Source: Alteromonas sp. BMJM2
GTDB taxonomy: Bacteria > Pseudomonadota > Gammaproteobacteria > Enterobacterales > Alteromonadaceae
Reading direction: 5' to 3'
DNA: 64,000 bases
Assembly: GCF_027257845.1 (NCBI RefSeq)
Contig: NZ_JAPVOT010000013.1
Location: 1 to 64,000, forward strand
Shown: positions 17,482-27,113 of the stretch, piece by piece
Numbering within the stretch: position 1 is the stretch's first letter
Layout of the letters: each line of letters begins with the position of its first letter
The notes under the pieces: model-generated
What the model was told of the DNA's origin: nothing
The model's input: the letters and a program-made list of their open reading frames with translations, nothing else
Database searches by the model: none
Program-made: the position numbers and the translations under genes

Positions 17482-20400
17482 TCAATCAAACCCAAAACTT
17501 TGCTGATGACCTGCTTCGCCTTTCACTGGTTTTTCTTTCAGTGTTTTTTTCAGCTTTTGATCCTGCGAATGAGACGGCGAATACTCCGTCTTATCATCAA
17601 TAGTATGCTCCGGTGTGTGTTCTGGCTTGCTTCCAGTAACGGGCTCACTGCTATTAGCTGTTTGAGCCATGACCGTATCGTCGCCGTCAAATATGCTGTC
17701 TAGCGAATGCAGCACTTCTTGAGAGATAGACGTAAAGAACACCCCTTCCCCTTCTTGGTTCTCTGGGTGCATACCACGCAGATACAAGTAATATACTCCC
17801 CCAAAATGGCGTTCTGGTTGGTAATCTGCAAGCGTATTGTTTAAATACCGATGTAGCGCAAGGCAATAAATAAGATACTGCAGGTCATAAAGATGATGCT
17901 GATTATTTTCAAACAATGCACTGGGGCTGTAGCTTGCGATGTCATCGCCTAACCACGTAGACTTATAGTCGGCCACGTAATATTTGCCTTCATGTTCAAA
18001 CAACAAATCGATAAAGCCGTGCATCATTCCCGCAAGATTGGCTGTCATAAGGTGAGGCACTGTCAACGCCTGAGCGTTGTATTCAATGGCCACCTTTGCC
18101 CTATGAGCACGTAAAACCTCGCTTAGCCCCGCCCATTTACTGTCGTTCATGGGAAAATAAAATTCAGCCTCTCTTAGGGTTTGGTTAAGCGTTAAGTCGC
18201 TTAACGCAAGGCTTGTGTTAGGGTAAAGCGGTGTTTGCAGTACTTCCTCTAGCCAGTCGTACAGTGAACTTACCTTGTCCTCCTCTAGCCCAAAACGACT
18301 GACCAACTCAGGCCCATGTTCATCCCACGTGGGCGCACTAAAGTCATTAAGCTCTAACAAATCATGTAAAAGATTACCGGCGCTTGCGCCTTTAGTTAAC
18401 GTAAAGCGCAAGCGGTGCGCCTCTTCAATATTCGTCGTAGTAGGTTTATCCGCTGCTTCATTAGTAAATCTGTCGCCAAAGCTAGATAGCCCATCTATTG
18501 AGAACTCTTCGTCACGAACAGTTTGAAGTACAGGTACCGTATGCGCTTTTTGATTGGCAACCGGTATGTTTCCTTGCGTTGTCAGCCTACTTAGGGCCGA
18601 AAACGAATATAACCGCCAATCTTCACTGTGGGTACCTGTAAATTGAAGTGCATAGAGATCTTGGCTAGTTTCATCAAGGGTGAAACTGGTGTATTTAAGG
18701 TCAAATTCATCGGCGCTGATATGACACGTATACGCGTCAGTTTCCCCGCTCACCGTGTCGAGCACACCCTGCCAATCACAGACGCTATCGGCGCTATCGG
18801 CGCTATCGTTACTAACTCCTAGGGCTCGCGCTAGTGCACTTTTTTCATTACCATCAAGGGGAATAACTCCCATATAACAGCGGTGGGCGGCGCGAGTAAC
18901 CGCTACGTAGGCCAGTCGCATATCTTCTGCGGCCCCTTCAGCACGCACTCTTGCGATGGCTTGCTTGGTTTGCCCTAACTGCAGCTGTAACCCTTGTTTG
19001 TCTTCATCATAGTACGTCAGTATTTGCGACATCGATTTGCCGTTTTTTGCTGGATCTTTATAGCCAGTAGCAAATGGAATAAACACAATGGGATACTCTA
19101 GCCCCTTAGAGCCGTGCTGTGTCACTAAACGGATAAGCTGATTGTCACTCTCCAAACGCAGCGTCATCTCTTCATCTGACTCAGGCTGGTGTATTTGCTT
19201 GTGCAGCCAATCGAGTAATTGCTCAGGCCTTTGATGGGTTGTGCTTGCCTTTTCGAGGACTTCAGCAAGGTGTTGATAATTGGTTAGCGCTCGCTCTACT
19301 TCCCCGCCGTATGGCGTGTAGCTTTCTTGCATTAGGTGAAGCAGCACACTCATACAGCCTTTTTGCAGCCACAGTTCACGCAGTAACAGTACCCGCTCGA
19401 AGGCAGTATCCCACAGCGCATCATCTTCGTGATACAGTAAATCAACCAGTACTTCAGGGCTATAGCCCCACAAGGGCGATGCTAAACTTGCCGCTACTTT
19501 GCTGCTGTCGCTGGCATGCCAAATGCCATTTAACAAGCGCAGAATGTCTTTGGCTTCTGGCGTGAGAAATAAATTACTGCGATCGCTTAAGTAAACGCAG
19601 GCCAAACCTTGCTGCTGCAGCACATACTTTATTGCATTGGCTTCAGTTCTGTCTTTAACCAAAATGGCAATATCGGCTGGTGTGACAGGGGCGGCTGGTG
19701 TGACAGGGGCGGCTGGTGTGACAAGGGCGGCTGGTGTGACAAGGGCAACGGGCTTGCTGTCATTGGTGCCGGACGAGTTTGTATCATCAGCGTTTTGATC
19801 ATCACCGCTTTGATCATTAACGCTTTCTGGCTTTGAATTATCAAAACCGGCTTCATTGAGAAGACGATAGATTTCTTGTGCAATCCACAGCGCCATTTTA
19901 CGGCGCATTGTGTTGGTATCTTGCTTATCGTCTAAGCACATACTCACATAATTCATTGCACTGCGCTGCTCACACGGGTCGCTTAACGGATGCTTCGCTG
20001 CAGCGGCCTTTTTAGTAAACTCCACCTGCGTGTAGTCAATATTAAAACCGAAAACATTACCAGAATGAGCTGCCGACAGCGGCGCACCATAAAACACGCG
20101 ATTGTACGCACTGACCATGCCTTTAACAGAACGCCAGTTTGTGTTCATAACCCACCGGAAATCTGCTTGTTTGCCCGCTTTTAAGTAGGTAAAAATATCC
20201 CCTCCTCTAAAGCGATAAATAGCCTGTTTGGGATCGCCTATCATCAAGAGCGCACTTGTTTTGGTGCTAGTCTCTGTGGTGCTAATCTCCGTGGTGCTAA
20301 TCTCCGTGGTGTTAATATCTGTGGTGCTAGTGCTTAAAGCGTTGGTATCAGAATCGCGAGGATATACTGCGTCTAAAATAGCGTATTGTTTGGCATCGGT

Positions 20401-21717
20401 GTCTTGGAATTCATCGATTAATGCTACGGGGAATTTTTTGCGAAGCTCTGCGGCTAGCGTATTGTCAGGTTTTGCCACCTCATCAGCCAGCATATTAATG
20501 AGGTCGTCGAAATCAATGATCCCACGCTGCTTTTTCTGTTTTATCACTCGCTCTTTTATAAAGGAAATAGCGTCATTAACTAGCGCAAAAACAGGCAGCT
20601 GAGCCAACGTGTTATCTCTTTCCTCAATCTCAACTTCTATCGCTTTGGTAAAGTCTTTTATGGGGCTTAGCAGTTCTTTAACGCCAGAGGTGTTGCGAGA
20701 GTACCGTCTTTTATCTAGAAACGCTTTGGCCTCACTAGGTGCATCAACATACTCGCCCTGCCGCAACCACGATTTCAGGGCTTCAAGCTCGCCAGGGCGT
20801 ACCTTTTTGTGAGCAGGGCTTTTAATAAGTTGCTCGTGTAATAGCGATTCATTGGCTTCTATGCCAGTTAAGAAGGCCGCAAATTGAGTCTGTTGGGTAT
20901 CAGGGTTACTCTCTAAATTATATTTAAATGACTCCTCTACTGCGTGTTCATCAAGCACATTAGGGGTTAACGTACTGCGGATACTTGCATTAAATTCACC
21001 TAGCAAACGCTCAGGCACATGCCACCCTTTTGATGCCAGCAGCAAGAAATCGTCTTCGGTATAACCGTCGTGACCACCGCTTACTTTTCTTATCCAGTCT
21101 TCACTGGCCTGCAAGTATAGGTCGCTGGTATCTTTACTTAAATTCAGTGACATAGCAAAGCCACTATTAAAGGCGAGTTGCCCTATTACATGCTGGCAGA
21201 ACCCATGAATTGTGAAAACGGATGCCTCATCAAGTTCTAGCTGCGCGGCTCTGAGTAGGCTCAAACTTTCTTCAAGATTGCAGTGGGTCAGTAAATGATG
21301 AAAAACGGGGTCCATTCCTTTAGGATCTGGGCCTTTAGAATCTATGCCTTTAGGATCCGAGCCTTTGGAATCTGCATTTTCAGATGCTATGTTTTCAGAA
21401 GCGGTACCTTCATTGTCTATTGCTTGTTGCCAAAAGCTAGCAGCTTCACGCAGCGTTGCCGCTACACGACCTTTAATTTCCTCGGTGGCGGCCTTGGTAA
21501 ATGTCATTACCAAAATCTCTTTTACCGTTAGCTTTTTTTCAAGCAGTAGGCGTAAATACAACCGCGTAATATTGTACGTTTTCCCCGTTCCTGCACTGGC
21601 CTCGATAAGATGTCTACCGTGCAGGGGCATACTTGGCACATCGAGCAGTCGAGATGCCACAGTGCTTGAACCATCACTGCCTGGTATTTGAGTACCTTTA
21701 GCAAGTTCATCACTCAT
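17482..21717 (-). CDS. recB: RecBCD exonuclease V subunit beta
   Basis: SF1A 3'-to-5' helicase plus nuclease subunit of RecBCD. Walker A is EASAGTGKT at 39-47, helicase motifs include MTFTKAATEEI, ALIDEFQDTD, MIGDPKQAIYRFRGGD, TQHGSKGLEYPIVF and LAYVAVTRA. The C-terminal nuclease has GMMHGFIDLLFEHEGKYYVADYK, with the catalytic Asp and DYK. ATG 21717 overlaps the recC stop as ATGA, with GGAGGA upstream. The protein is about 1411 aa against 1180 in E. coli. The extra length is partly explained by three low-complexity linkers encoded by short tandem repeats near 19676-19747, 20263-20337 and 21317-21376, plus an acidic C-terminal tail. The core motifs are intact, so activity is expected. Confidence 0.95.
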   Translation of the reverse strand: MSDELAKGTQIPGSDGSSTVASRLLDVPSMPLHGRHLIEASAGTGKTYNITRLYLRLLLEKKLTVKEILVMTFTKAATEEIKGRVAATLREAASFWQQAIDNEGTASENIASENADSKGSDPKGIDSKGPDPKGMDPVFHHLLTHCNLEESLSLLRAAQLELDEASVFTIHGFCQHVIGQLAFNSGFAMSLNLSKDTSDLYLQASEDWIRKVSGGHDGYTEDDFLLLASKGWHVPERLLGEFNASIRSTLTPNVLDEHAVEESFKYNLESNPDTQQTQFAAFLTGIEANESLLHEQLIKSPAHKKVRPGELEALKSWLRQGEYVDAPSEAKAFLDKRRYSRNTSGVKELLSPIKDFTKAIEVEIEERDNTLAQLPVFALVNDAISFIKERVIKQKKQRGIIDFDDLINMLADEVAKPDNTLAAELRKKFPVALIDEFQDTDAKQYAILDAVYPRDSDTNALSTSTTDINTTEISTTEISTTETSTKTSALLMIGDPKQAIYRFRGGDIFTYLKAGKQADFRWVMNTNWRSVKGMVSAYNRVFYGAPLSAAHSGNVFGFNIDYTQVEFTKKAAAAKHPLSDPCEQRSAMNYVSMCLDDKQDTNTMRRKMALWIAQEIYRLLNEAGFDNSKPESVNDQSGDDQNADDTNSSGTNDSKPVALVTPAALVTPAAPVTPAAPVTPADIAILVKDRTEANAIKYVLQQQGLACVYLSDRSNLFLTPEAKDILRLLNGIWHASDSSKVAASLASPLWGYSPEVLVDLLYHEDDALWDTAFERVLLLRELWLQKGCMSVLLHLMQESYTPYGGEVERALTNYQHLAEVLEKASTTHQRPEQLLDWLHKQIHQPESDEEMTLRLESDNQLIRLVTQHGSKGLEYPIVFIPFATGYKDPAKNGKSMSQILTYYDEDKQGLQLQLGQTKQAIARVRAEGAAEDMRLAYVAVTRAAHRCYMGVIPLDGNEKSALARALGVSNDSADSADSVCDWQGVLDTVSGETDAYTCHISADEFDLKYTSFTLDETSQDLYALQFTGTHSEDWRLYSFSALSRLTTQGNIPVANQKAHTVPVLQTVRDEEFSIDGLSSFGDRFTNEAADKPTTTNIEEAHRLRFTLTKGASAGNLLHDLLELNDFSAPTWDEHGPELVSRFGLEEDKVSSLYDWLEEVLQTPLYPNTSLALSDLTLNQTLREAEFYFPMNDSKWAGLSEVLRAHRAKVAIEYNAQALTVPHLMTANLAGMMHGFIDLLFEHEGKYYVADYKSTWLGDDIASYSPSALFENNQHHLYDLQYLIYCLALHRYLNNTLADYQPERHFGGVYYLYLRGMHPENQEGEGVFFTSISQEVLHSLDSIFDGDDTVMAQTANSSEPVTGSKPEHTPEHTIDDKTEYSPSHSQDQKLKKTLKEKPVKGEAGHQQSFGFD
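19676..19747 (-). repeat. 18-bp in-frame tandem repeat within recB, four copies
   Basis: Four near-identical 18-bp units (plus-strand form GCTGGTGTGACARGGGCG) encode a (VTPAAP/L) linker in RecB just before the TPADIAILVKDRTEA motif. The multiple of three keeps the frame. Confidence 0.9.
20263..20337 (-). repeat. 15-bp in-frame tandem repeat within recB, about five copies
   Basis: Units of the form GGTGCTAATCTCCGT on the plus strand encode repeated (TEIST) residues in RecB between the DEFQDTDAKQYAILDAVYPRD segment and the ALLMIGDPKQAIYRF motif. Confidence 0.9.
21317..21376 (-). repeat. 15-bp in-frame tandem repeat within recB, four or more copies
   Basis: Units of the form CCTTTAGRATCYRNG encode repeated (DPKG-x)/(DSKG-x) residues in the RecB N-terminal helicase domain, after the helix that follows MTFTKAATEEI. 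Degraded copies (TTTTCAGATGCTATG type) continue to about 21405. Confidence 0.85.
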
Positions 21718-24700
21718 AACTGTTCCTCCGCTGCACAATTCGCCACCATTGAAAACAAAATAAAGCCTTCAATATGTGGAAAGCTCTGCCATGAAATACC
21801 ATCGGGAAAAAGCCATTTCAGGTACGGGTTATTTGCCATGTCTGCACTAAATTGCCCCGAGGACTGCAGCCAGCTTTTAAGTATACGTTCGGCCTCTATG
21901 CTATTGAACAGCTCACCACTGCGCTCGACGATTTGTTGTGCCTTTTCTGAAATAACATCAGGCGCAGTTTCGCTGCCTTTTGTATCATCCGAGCTATTAT
22001 CATCCGAGGCACTATCATTAGAGCTATGATCTTCAAAGCGATATGCAAAAGCAGTAGCGCTTGATTGCTGTAACGTAGCGATAATATCGTCATAATGTTC
22101 AGGCTTAATCTCACCCACTATCGCTTTGCTGTCAGAATTTCGCTTACCTGGCACTAGGTCTGAATATAAGCTGCGGTAAAGAGGCGTTGGCGCAGTGAAT
22201 ATTGCCATGTATAGCTGTTCAATAAATAACAATATGTTTTCAGCAGTGGCAGCGTCGAGTGCCGCAAAGCGACGTTTCATCAACTTTGTTTCGCCTTTTT
22301 CCCAATCGCAATAATAAATATCCAACGGATAGCCATGATGAGTGCTGGTTTCACTGTCGGCGCAAAAAACGAGTTGAGACATAAAGTACGACAGTGCTCT
22401 TATGTCGTTAATTTTTCCGGCGCTTCGCAGAACTAGGCTATCAGCAGCTTCAAAAGCGCTGGCGGTGAAGGTAATGTGCTTACCAACGAAACTGACATTT
22501 TTTGCCGCAGCATCATGAGGGCCCATTGCCTGGGTTAATGCTAGCGCTCCGTCTTTCCACATTTGTAGCTCTTCTTTTGCCACAGGGTTATTCGGAATAT
22601 CGCCTCGTAAAGAAGCAAATTCAACCACCTGCTCTGAAGACAGTTCGTGATGCGAGCTTTCCTGTTGCCCAGGCGGCACCGAGAAAATAGCGTCTAGAAC
22701 TTGATAGCGCACAAGCGCATTGGTTTCAAACGGCTCGCTGTTATCTAGCAAGGTGAAAGATTGAGATAGGTTCACCCCTAAGCGCTGCAGCGAAAAGTAT
22801 TCTAAAGGGTCTTTAAATGCCCTCGCCACCTGCATGGTTGAAAGCCGTGTTTCATCCGGACTTTTACTGTTTTCGTTAGCGCTATGCTTATCGCCAGTCT
22901 GGGCATTCGTTTTTGTTTCGAAAGAAGCGCTTTGAACTGAATCTAATTCTTGACCCTCAGCCTGTGGCTGTGAAGATTTGGTAGCATGGGACTGTGAAGC
23001 ATTGGTTTTTTGCAATGCGTCTGCCAAGCGAAGCCAACCCGTCTCATAGCTTGGAAGCTGACCGGTAAATGCACCCTCGCTAAAGGGATGCAATGGCGCG
23101 TGCTTTACAAAGTGCGACGTATCAAGCTGATAGCCTGTTGCTAGCATATCGAGAAATTCTGCTAGCACCAAACTTGGCTGACGTTCGCTGTTATTTTTTA
23201 CATCGTTACCTTGGTAACTTAAGTACAAGCTCTCTCGGGTAGAGATGATTGCCTCTAAAAAAAGATACCTGTCTTCTAGTCTTCGTGACCTATCGCCTGT
23301 TCGTCTTTTCGGTCCCGCCATAAGATCAAGACCAAGCGGCGTTGCTTTTCTCGGAAACTCGCTATCGTTTAACCCTAAAATACATACCTTCTTAAACGGA
23401 ATGCTGCGCATAGGTAACATAGAGCATACGGTTACTTGCCCCGTCATGAAGTGGTTTCCGGCATCTGGGGAGGAGAAGCGGCTTAACAATAGCTCCCGAA
23501 TTTGACGTAAGCTCAACTCGTGTTCATAGTCAGCTTCATTACATCGCGCATATAAATCAGCGGCAACTTTAGCGATTAAATCCCAGCTTTGCTCCTGATC
23601 TTTAGTAGACACAAAGCACGCATCACGTAGCTGCAGCAAATCTTGGGCCCAAGCTTTCGGCGAGCGCGGTGTAGTGAGCTCGTTTGCAAACAGGCCAAGT
23701 AAATCAATAACCTGTACCAGCTTGCCTAAAATAAGCGCGCTTTGTCCTTCTACGTCGGGTATGGTCAGCGATCCATCTACAATCATTTCGCTATCTGGTG
23801 CTAGCATGCCCATTAGTAAGCGGCGAATCCCCCACCACCAGCTGTAGGTGTTTTCCTTTGTCACGCCCTCTGATATGGACGCCTTATGCTGGGCATTTAA
23901 CCCCCAATGAATATGAGCTTGCTCGAGCCATACCATCATCTGATCGATATCAGCCTGCGTAACATTAAAGCGCTTCTGCACAGAATCGAGCTGTAGATAA
24001 TCCATTATATCAGCCACGCCAAAGCGGCTATCTGGCAATTCTAACAGCGCCATAAAAGCGGCAATTAATGGCTCGGTATCCATTGGGCTTCTGTCGGCGA
24101 TTGAACATGGCAAACGGGTGGTACCATTAGTGTACTGGTTTTTAGTGCCTACTCGATGAAAAACAGCGTCGACAAAAGGGGCATAATTTTCAATAGCTGG
24201 GCACATCACCAGAATATCAGAAGGTGTGCGCGTGATATCTTGTGACAACCAATGTAATAGATGATCGTGCAGCACCTGCACCTCACGCAGCGCAGAGTGA
24301 GTGCACATAATAGTGACACTGTCGTCTTGCTCTGCTTCTTGAGGGTCGTTTACTCGAATAGGGCTTGCAGGCAGGGCCTGCAATATATCGCTATGAATAC
24401 GCTTTAGCAAATTGCGCTGGGCAAGTCCCCTGCCTAGGCTTTTCGGTTCTGCGGTATCGCCTTGAGGCTTTTCTGCTAAGCTAGTGCCTGTAAGACTGGC
24501 CTCTTCAGTGTTTGTTTTTTCACCGTTTGTCGATTGAGCAAGGGCGTCGTCAAGGGCATCAATTTCGGGTTCATCAATCTCGGGGGCATCAAAAGCACTA
24601 ATTTCAAAGGTGTCTAACTCGGTCAGTAAGTTAAACAACTCTCTCCCCTGTTTCCCCAAGTTCCCTAACAACGAATTACTCTGCTCGTTCTCCATCCACT

Positions 24701-25499
24701 TATTGACGCCTTCCATGCGCAGTTGCTTCGCAAGTTCGCTGTCGCTCTTCGCATCACCCCAATAGTTAACACTAGGGTTTAAATGAAAAATATGAATATC
24801 GATGTGTTCGGCCAGCGCATCAAAAAATGCAATGAGTTGAGGTGCCATGGTGTTGATAGCAAAAACCACTATGCGAGAGGGAAGACTCGTTGACAGCTGC
24901 CCTTCGCAAAGTGCTTCTAGGGTCATCTTATGCAGTCGAGCAGGATGCAGAGGCTGCTCTTTAGTCAGAATGCGCCAAATTTCGCTCTGCCACGATTCCA
25001 TGTCATCGAACACCACCTGCTCGTTATTTTCCCAGGCAAAAAGCCAGTCTGGTCGGTAAAGTAAGTATTGCTCATACACATCGGCAAGGGCCGTAGCGAG
25101 CTGTAAACGCTGAACGCCCTGCTCTTGCTCACTGCCTGCGCTTAACCAATAGCGGCGCACTTGTTCAAACGCACCAGTGGTCATCAGGGCATCGTCTTGC
25201 AGAATATTATCTATACGCCAGGTAAGTACCTCTCGTCGATAAGGAGACTGGCGAGGCACCTTTTCATTGCCTAACACCACCCGGGCTGTATTCCACATAA
25301 ACCTTACAGGCAAAGGGAAATCAAGATTCATTGCAATTCCCTGCTCTCGAGCCAGCTGCATGCTTACCCAATGCTGCATACCAGGGCTTTCAACAAGAAT
25401 AGTTTCAGGGGAGAATACTGAAGAGGGTTGTCGCTCAAGTAACGAAGTAAGCAGAAAACTAAGATGCTCTAATTTGTTTGATGGATATAGCGCAAGCAA
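21714..25499 (-). CDS. recC: RecBCD exonuclease V subunit gamma (Chi recognition)
   Basis: A 1261-aa RecC, the subunit that scans for Chi and splits the duplex. The start MLALYPSNKLEHL and the following ILVESPGMQHWVSMQLAREQGIAMNLDFPLPVRFMW closely follow the E. coli RecC N-terminus. Initiation is at TTG 25499, with AAAGGA about eight bases upstream. Internal recognisable segments include NDSEFPRKATPLGLDLM and SRRLEDRYLFLEAIISTRESLYLSYQG. A polar, low-complexity linker rich in S, Q, T and E sits around residues 825-880, and another around 1165-1185. It opens the recC-recB-recD operon. The upstream gap holds a MITE-like element that should lie within or close to the operon promoter region. Confidence 0.95.
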   Translation of the reverse strand: MLALYPSNKLEHLSFLLTSLLERQPSSVFSPETILVESPGMQHWVSMQLAREQGIAMNLDFPLPVRFMWNTARVVLGNEKVPRQSPYRREVLTWRIDNILQDDALMTTGAFEQVRRYWLSAGSEQEQGVQRLQLATALADVYEQYLLYRPDWLFAWENNEQVVFDDMESWQSEIWRILTKEQPLHPARLHKMTLEALCEGQLSTSLPSRIVVFAINTMAPQLIAFFDALAEHIDIHIFHLNPSVNYWGDAKSDSELAKQLRMEGVNKWMENEQSNSLLGNLGKQGRELFNLLTELDTFEISAFDAPEIDEPEIDALDDALAQSTNGEKTNTEEASLTGTSLAEKPQGDTAEPKSLGRGLAQRNLLKRIHSDILQALPASPIRVNDPQEAEQDDSVTIMCTHSALREVQVLHDHLLHWLSQDITRTPSDILVMCPAIENYAPFVDAVFHRVGTKNQYTNGTTRLPCSIADRSPMDTEPLIAAFMALLELPDSRFGVADIMDYLQLDSVQKRFNVTQADIDQMMVWLEQAHIHWGLNAQHKASISEGVTKENTYSWWWGIRRLLMGMLAPDSEMIVDGSLTIPDVEGQSALILGKLVQVIDLLGLFANELTTPRSPKAWAQDLLQLRDACFVSTKDQEQSWDLIAKVAADLYARCNEADYEHELSLRQIRELLLSRFSSPDAGNHFMTGQVTVCSMLPMRSIPFKKVCILGLNDSEFPRKATPLGLDLMAGPKRRTGDRSRRLEDRYLFLEAIISTRESLYLSYQGNDVKNNSERQPSLVLAEFLDMLATGYQLDTSHFVKHAPLHPFSEGAFTGQLPSYETGWLRLADALQKTNASQSHATKSSQPQAEGQELDSVQSASFETKTNAQTGDKHSANENSKSPDETRLSTMQVARAFKDPLEYFSLQRLGVNLSQSFTLLDNSEPFETNALVRYQVLDAIFSVPPGQQESSHHELSSEQVVEFASLRGDIPNNPVAKEELQMWKDGALALTQAMGPHDAAAKNVSFVGKHITFTASAFEAADSLVLRSAGKINDIRALSYFMSQLVFCADSETSTHHGYPLDIYYCDWEKGETKLMKRRFAALDAATAENILLFIEQLYMAIFTAPTPLYRSLYSDLVPGKRNSDSKAIVGEIKPEHYDDIIATLQQSSATAFAYRFEDHSSNDSASDDNSSDDTKGSETAPDVISEKAQQIVERSGELFNSIEAERILKSWLQSSGQFSADMANNPYLKWLFPDGISWQSFPHIEGFILFSMVANCAAEEQL

Positions 25500-25617
25500 T
25501 CTAAAAATCCTTTATTTGACTGGCAGTTAGCCTATCTTATACATACGAGGGCATGTTGGCCTTTAATAGAGAATTAGTGTATCGCAATTAACTGCAGTGT
25601 TAAGTGTTTTATTTCTT

Positions 25618-25882
25618 ATACCAGTCTGCATAGATAATTACCCACTCAGCGAGACTTAAAATGTGTGTAATCGCGGCGTGTTACCGCAGGTGCAGTGGTT
25701 CTACATCAAGGTGGCACAACAAAGAGTACGGACATTTTAAACTCGCCCTTTGGGAAGGTCTGGCAAGTTTCCTAACTTCATTCTGGGAATTTGAAAGGGA
25801 ATAGCCATTCCTGCATTCCCACGCTTTGCTAGGAAACTTGCCAGCGCCTTCTGAGTGGGCAATTATTTATGCGGACTGGTAT
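25618..25882. repeat. MITE-like palindromic element, 265 bp
   Basis: Terminal inverted repeats of 32 bp (25618-25649 and 25851-25882) begin ATACCAGTC and end CCCACTCAG, matching each other with only a few mismatches. Inside lies a second, perfect 15-bp inverted repeat CTGGCAAGTTTCCTA (25760-25774 and 25830-25844), and inside that TGGGAAT/ATTCCCA and GGAAT/ATTCC. No open frame is present. A non-coding element with long terminal inverted repeats fits a miniature inverted-repeat transposable element. A clear target-site duplication was not seen. It lies about 120 bp upstream of recC. Confidence 0.8.
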
Positions 25883-25924
25883 TGTTGTGAGGGGGCGATA
25901 AAGGGGAAAAACAGGAAAAAAGAG

Positions 25925-25969
25925 AAAAAAAACCCATACAGACCTCAGGACACGAAAATTCTGTATGGG
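25925..25969 (-). terminator. Orphan leftward rho-independent terminator (possible small RNA end)
   Basis: Inverted repeat CCCATACAG (25933-25941) / CTGTATGGG (25961-25969). Read on the minus strand it is followed directly by TTTTTTTTCTCTTTTTT. No leftward gene lies upstream before the rightward dUTPase gene, so the terminator has no CDS to serve. It may end a small RNA transcribed from about 26.1 kb, or shield recC from read-through. Confidence 0.65.
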
Positions 25970-26319
25970 TAAGGTTTACGGGCTGCGCAATTGCCGCTCA
26001 AATGCGTGTTGCCTGGCACTCATTTAAACGATGTGTTATTGCACAGCTCAGTTAACGTTATTAACAAAGCAGATAAGATGCCAATTTTAAAAACTTGATA
26101 AATCAATAATTTAAATCAAAACCTATTCCATCAACCTAAGACTTTAGATTAATTTTGGTGCAGCCGCACCAATGTGTAACACGCTTCCCTTCTCTTGAAC
26201 TGCGCAAACTCCGAGTAGCAGCATCATGCTTCATTCAAATAATTATTTATCCACACGCTGGCTTCCAGTACACTTTGCGCCATCGCATACAGATTAAAAT
26301 TAGGTTATCAGGAGCCACA

Positions 26320-26976
26320 ATGTTAAATGCACAGCAGCTAGCAACAATGCTTTCGCTTCAAGACAAGATGAATGCAAAAGTGAACCCAGACTGGTTAAAT
26401 GCGGGTTATGGTTACCTGCGCGCCGCCATGGTTGAGTCGGTTGAAGCCATAGAGCATCACGGCTGGAAATGGTGGAAAGCACAACACAAAGACTTACCAC
26501 AGCTGCAGATGGAACTTGTAGACATTTGGCATTTCGCATTAAGTGCGTGCATTATCGATGCTAATGGTGACGTTGACGCTTCTGCAAAAAGTATTGCAGC
26601 AGAACTTGCCAGTGGTCAAACAGTAGTAGCCTTCGACAATCAAAACTACGATGCAACCCAACAGTCTTTGCTTGATAACTTAGAACTAATGACGGGTTTA
26701 TGTGCAGCGAAGCGCTTTAGTGTTCCTTTGTTTATGCATATTGTTGAACAATGTGACATGTCTGTTGACGAGTTATACCGTCAGTACGTTGGCAAGAATG
26801 TACTTAACTTTTTCCGTCAGGATAATGGCTATAAAGAAGGGACATATGTTAAACAATGGAGTGGTCGCGAAGACAATGAACACCTTGTTGAAGTAATGAA
26901 TGCATTAGACTTGTCGAAGCCAGAATTCAGTGACTTGGTTTACCAAGGGCTGCAAGCGCGCTATCAGAGCAAGTAA
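26320..26976 (+). CDS. Dimeric all-alpha dUTP diphosphatase (dUTPase-2 family)
   Basis: A 218-aa protein that should hydrolyse dUTP to dUMP, limiting uracil incorporation and supplying dTMP synthesis. ATG 26320 has AGGAG about six bases upstream; the frame is open upstream to 26155, but that part is unrelated to the family. Metal-binding motifs of the all-alpha NTP pyrophosphatase fold are visible: E39SVEAIE, and ELVDIWHF around 65-72. The trailing NVLNFFRQDNGYKEGTYVKQW is typical of the bacterial dUTPase-2 group. It is monocistronic, closed by the hairpin at 27001-27036. Confidence 0.88.
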   Translation: MLNAQQLATMLSLQDKMNAKVNPDWLNAGYGYLRAAMVESVEAIEHHGWKWWKAQHKDLPQLQMELVDIWHFALSACIIDANGDVDASAKSIAAELASGQTVVAFDNQNYDATQQSLLDNLELMTGLCAAKRFSVPLFMHIVEQCDMSVDELYRQYVGKNVLNFFRQDNGYKEGTYVKQWSGREDNEHLVEVMNALDLSKPEFSDLVYQGLQARYQSK

Positions 26977-27000
26977 TGAGTAAATAACTCGTAACCAACA

Positions 27001-27036
27001 AAAATGGCGCCTTTTAAATGGCGCCATTTTTTGTTT
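27001..27036 (+). terminator. Rho-independent terminator
   Basis: AAAATGGCGCC/GGCGCCATTTT stem with an eight-base loop, followed by TTGTTTTTTT. It ends the dUTPase transcript and, having A residues on its other flank, may also work leftward. Confidence 0.88.
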
Positions 27037-27113
27037 TTTTGGAAATGTTACTAACAACTATTTGTTAACGAGTAATATCAACTAGGTTGATAACACACAC
27101 CAACATAGGCTGC

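Noticed and set aside
19609..20602. Rightward frames with repeated G/W/C or V/L/I runs opposite recB
   Set aside because: They are readings of the antisense of the recB tandem repeats (for example WCDRGG and VVLISV) and not separate genes.
25618..25882. CRISPR array or REP cluster
   Set aside because: The repeats are inverted and nested, not direct and evenly spaced; there are no cas genes.
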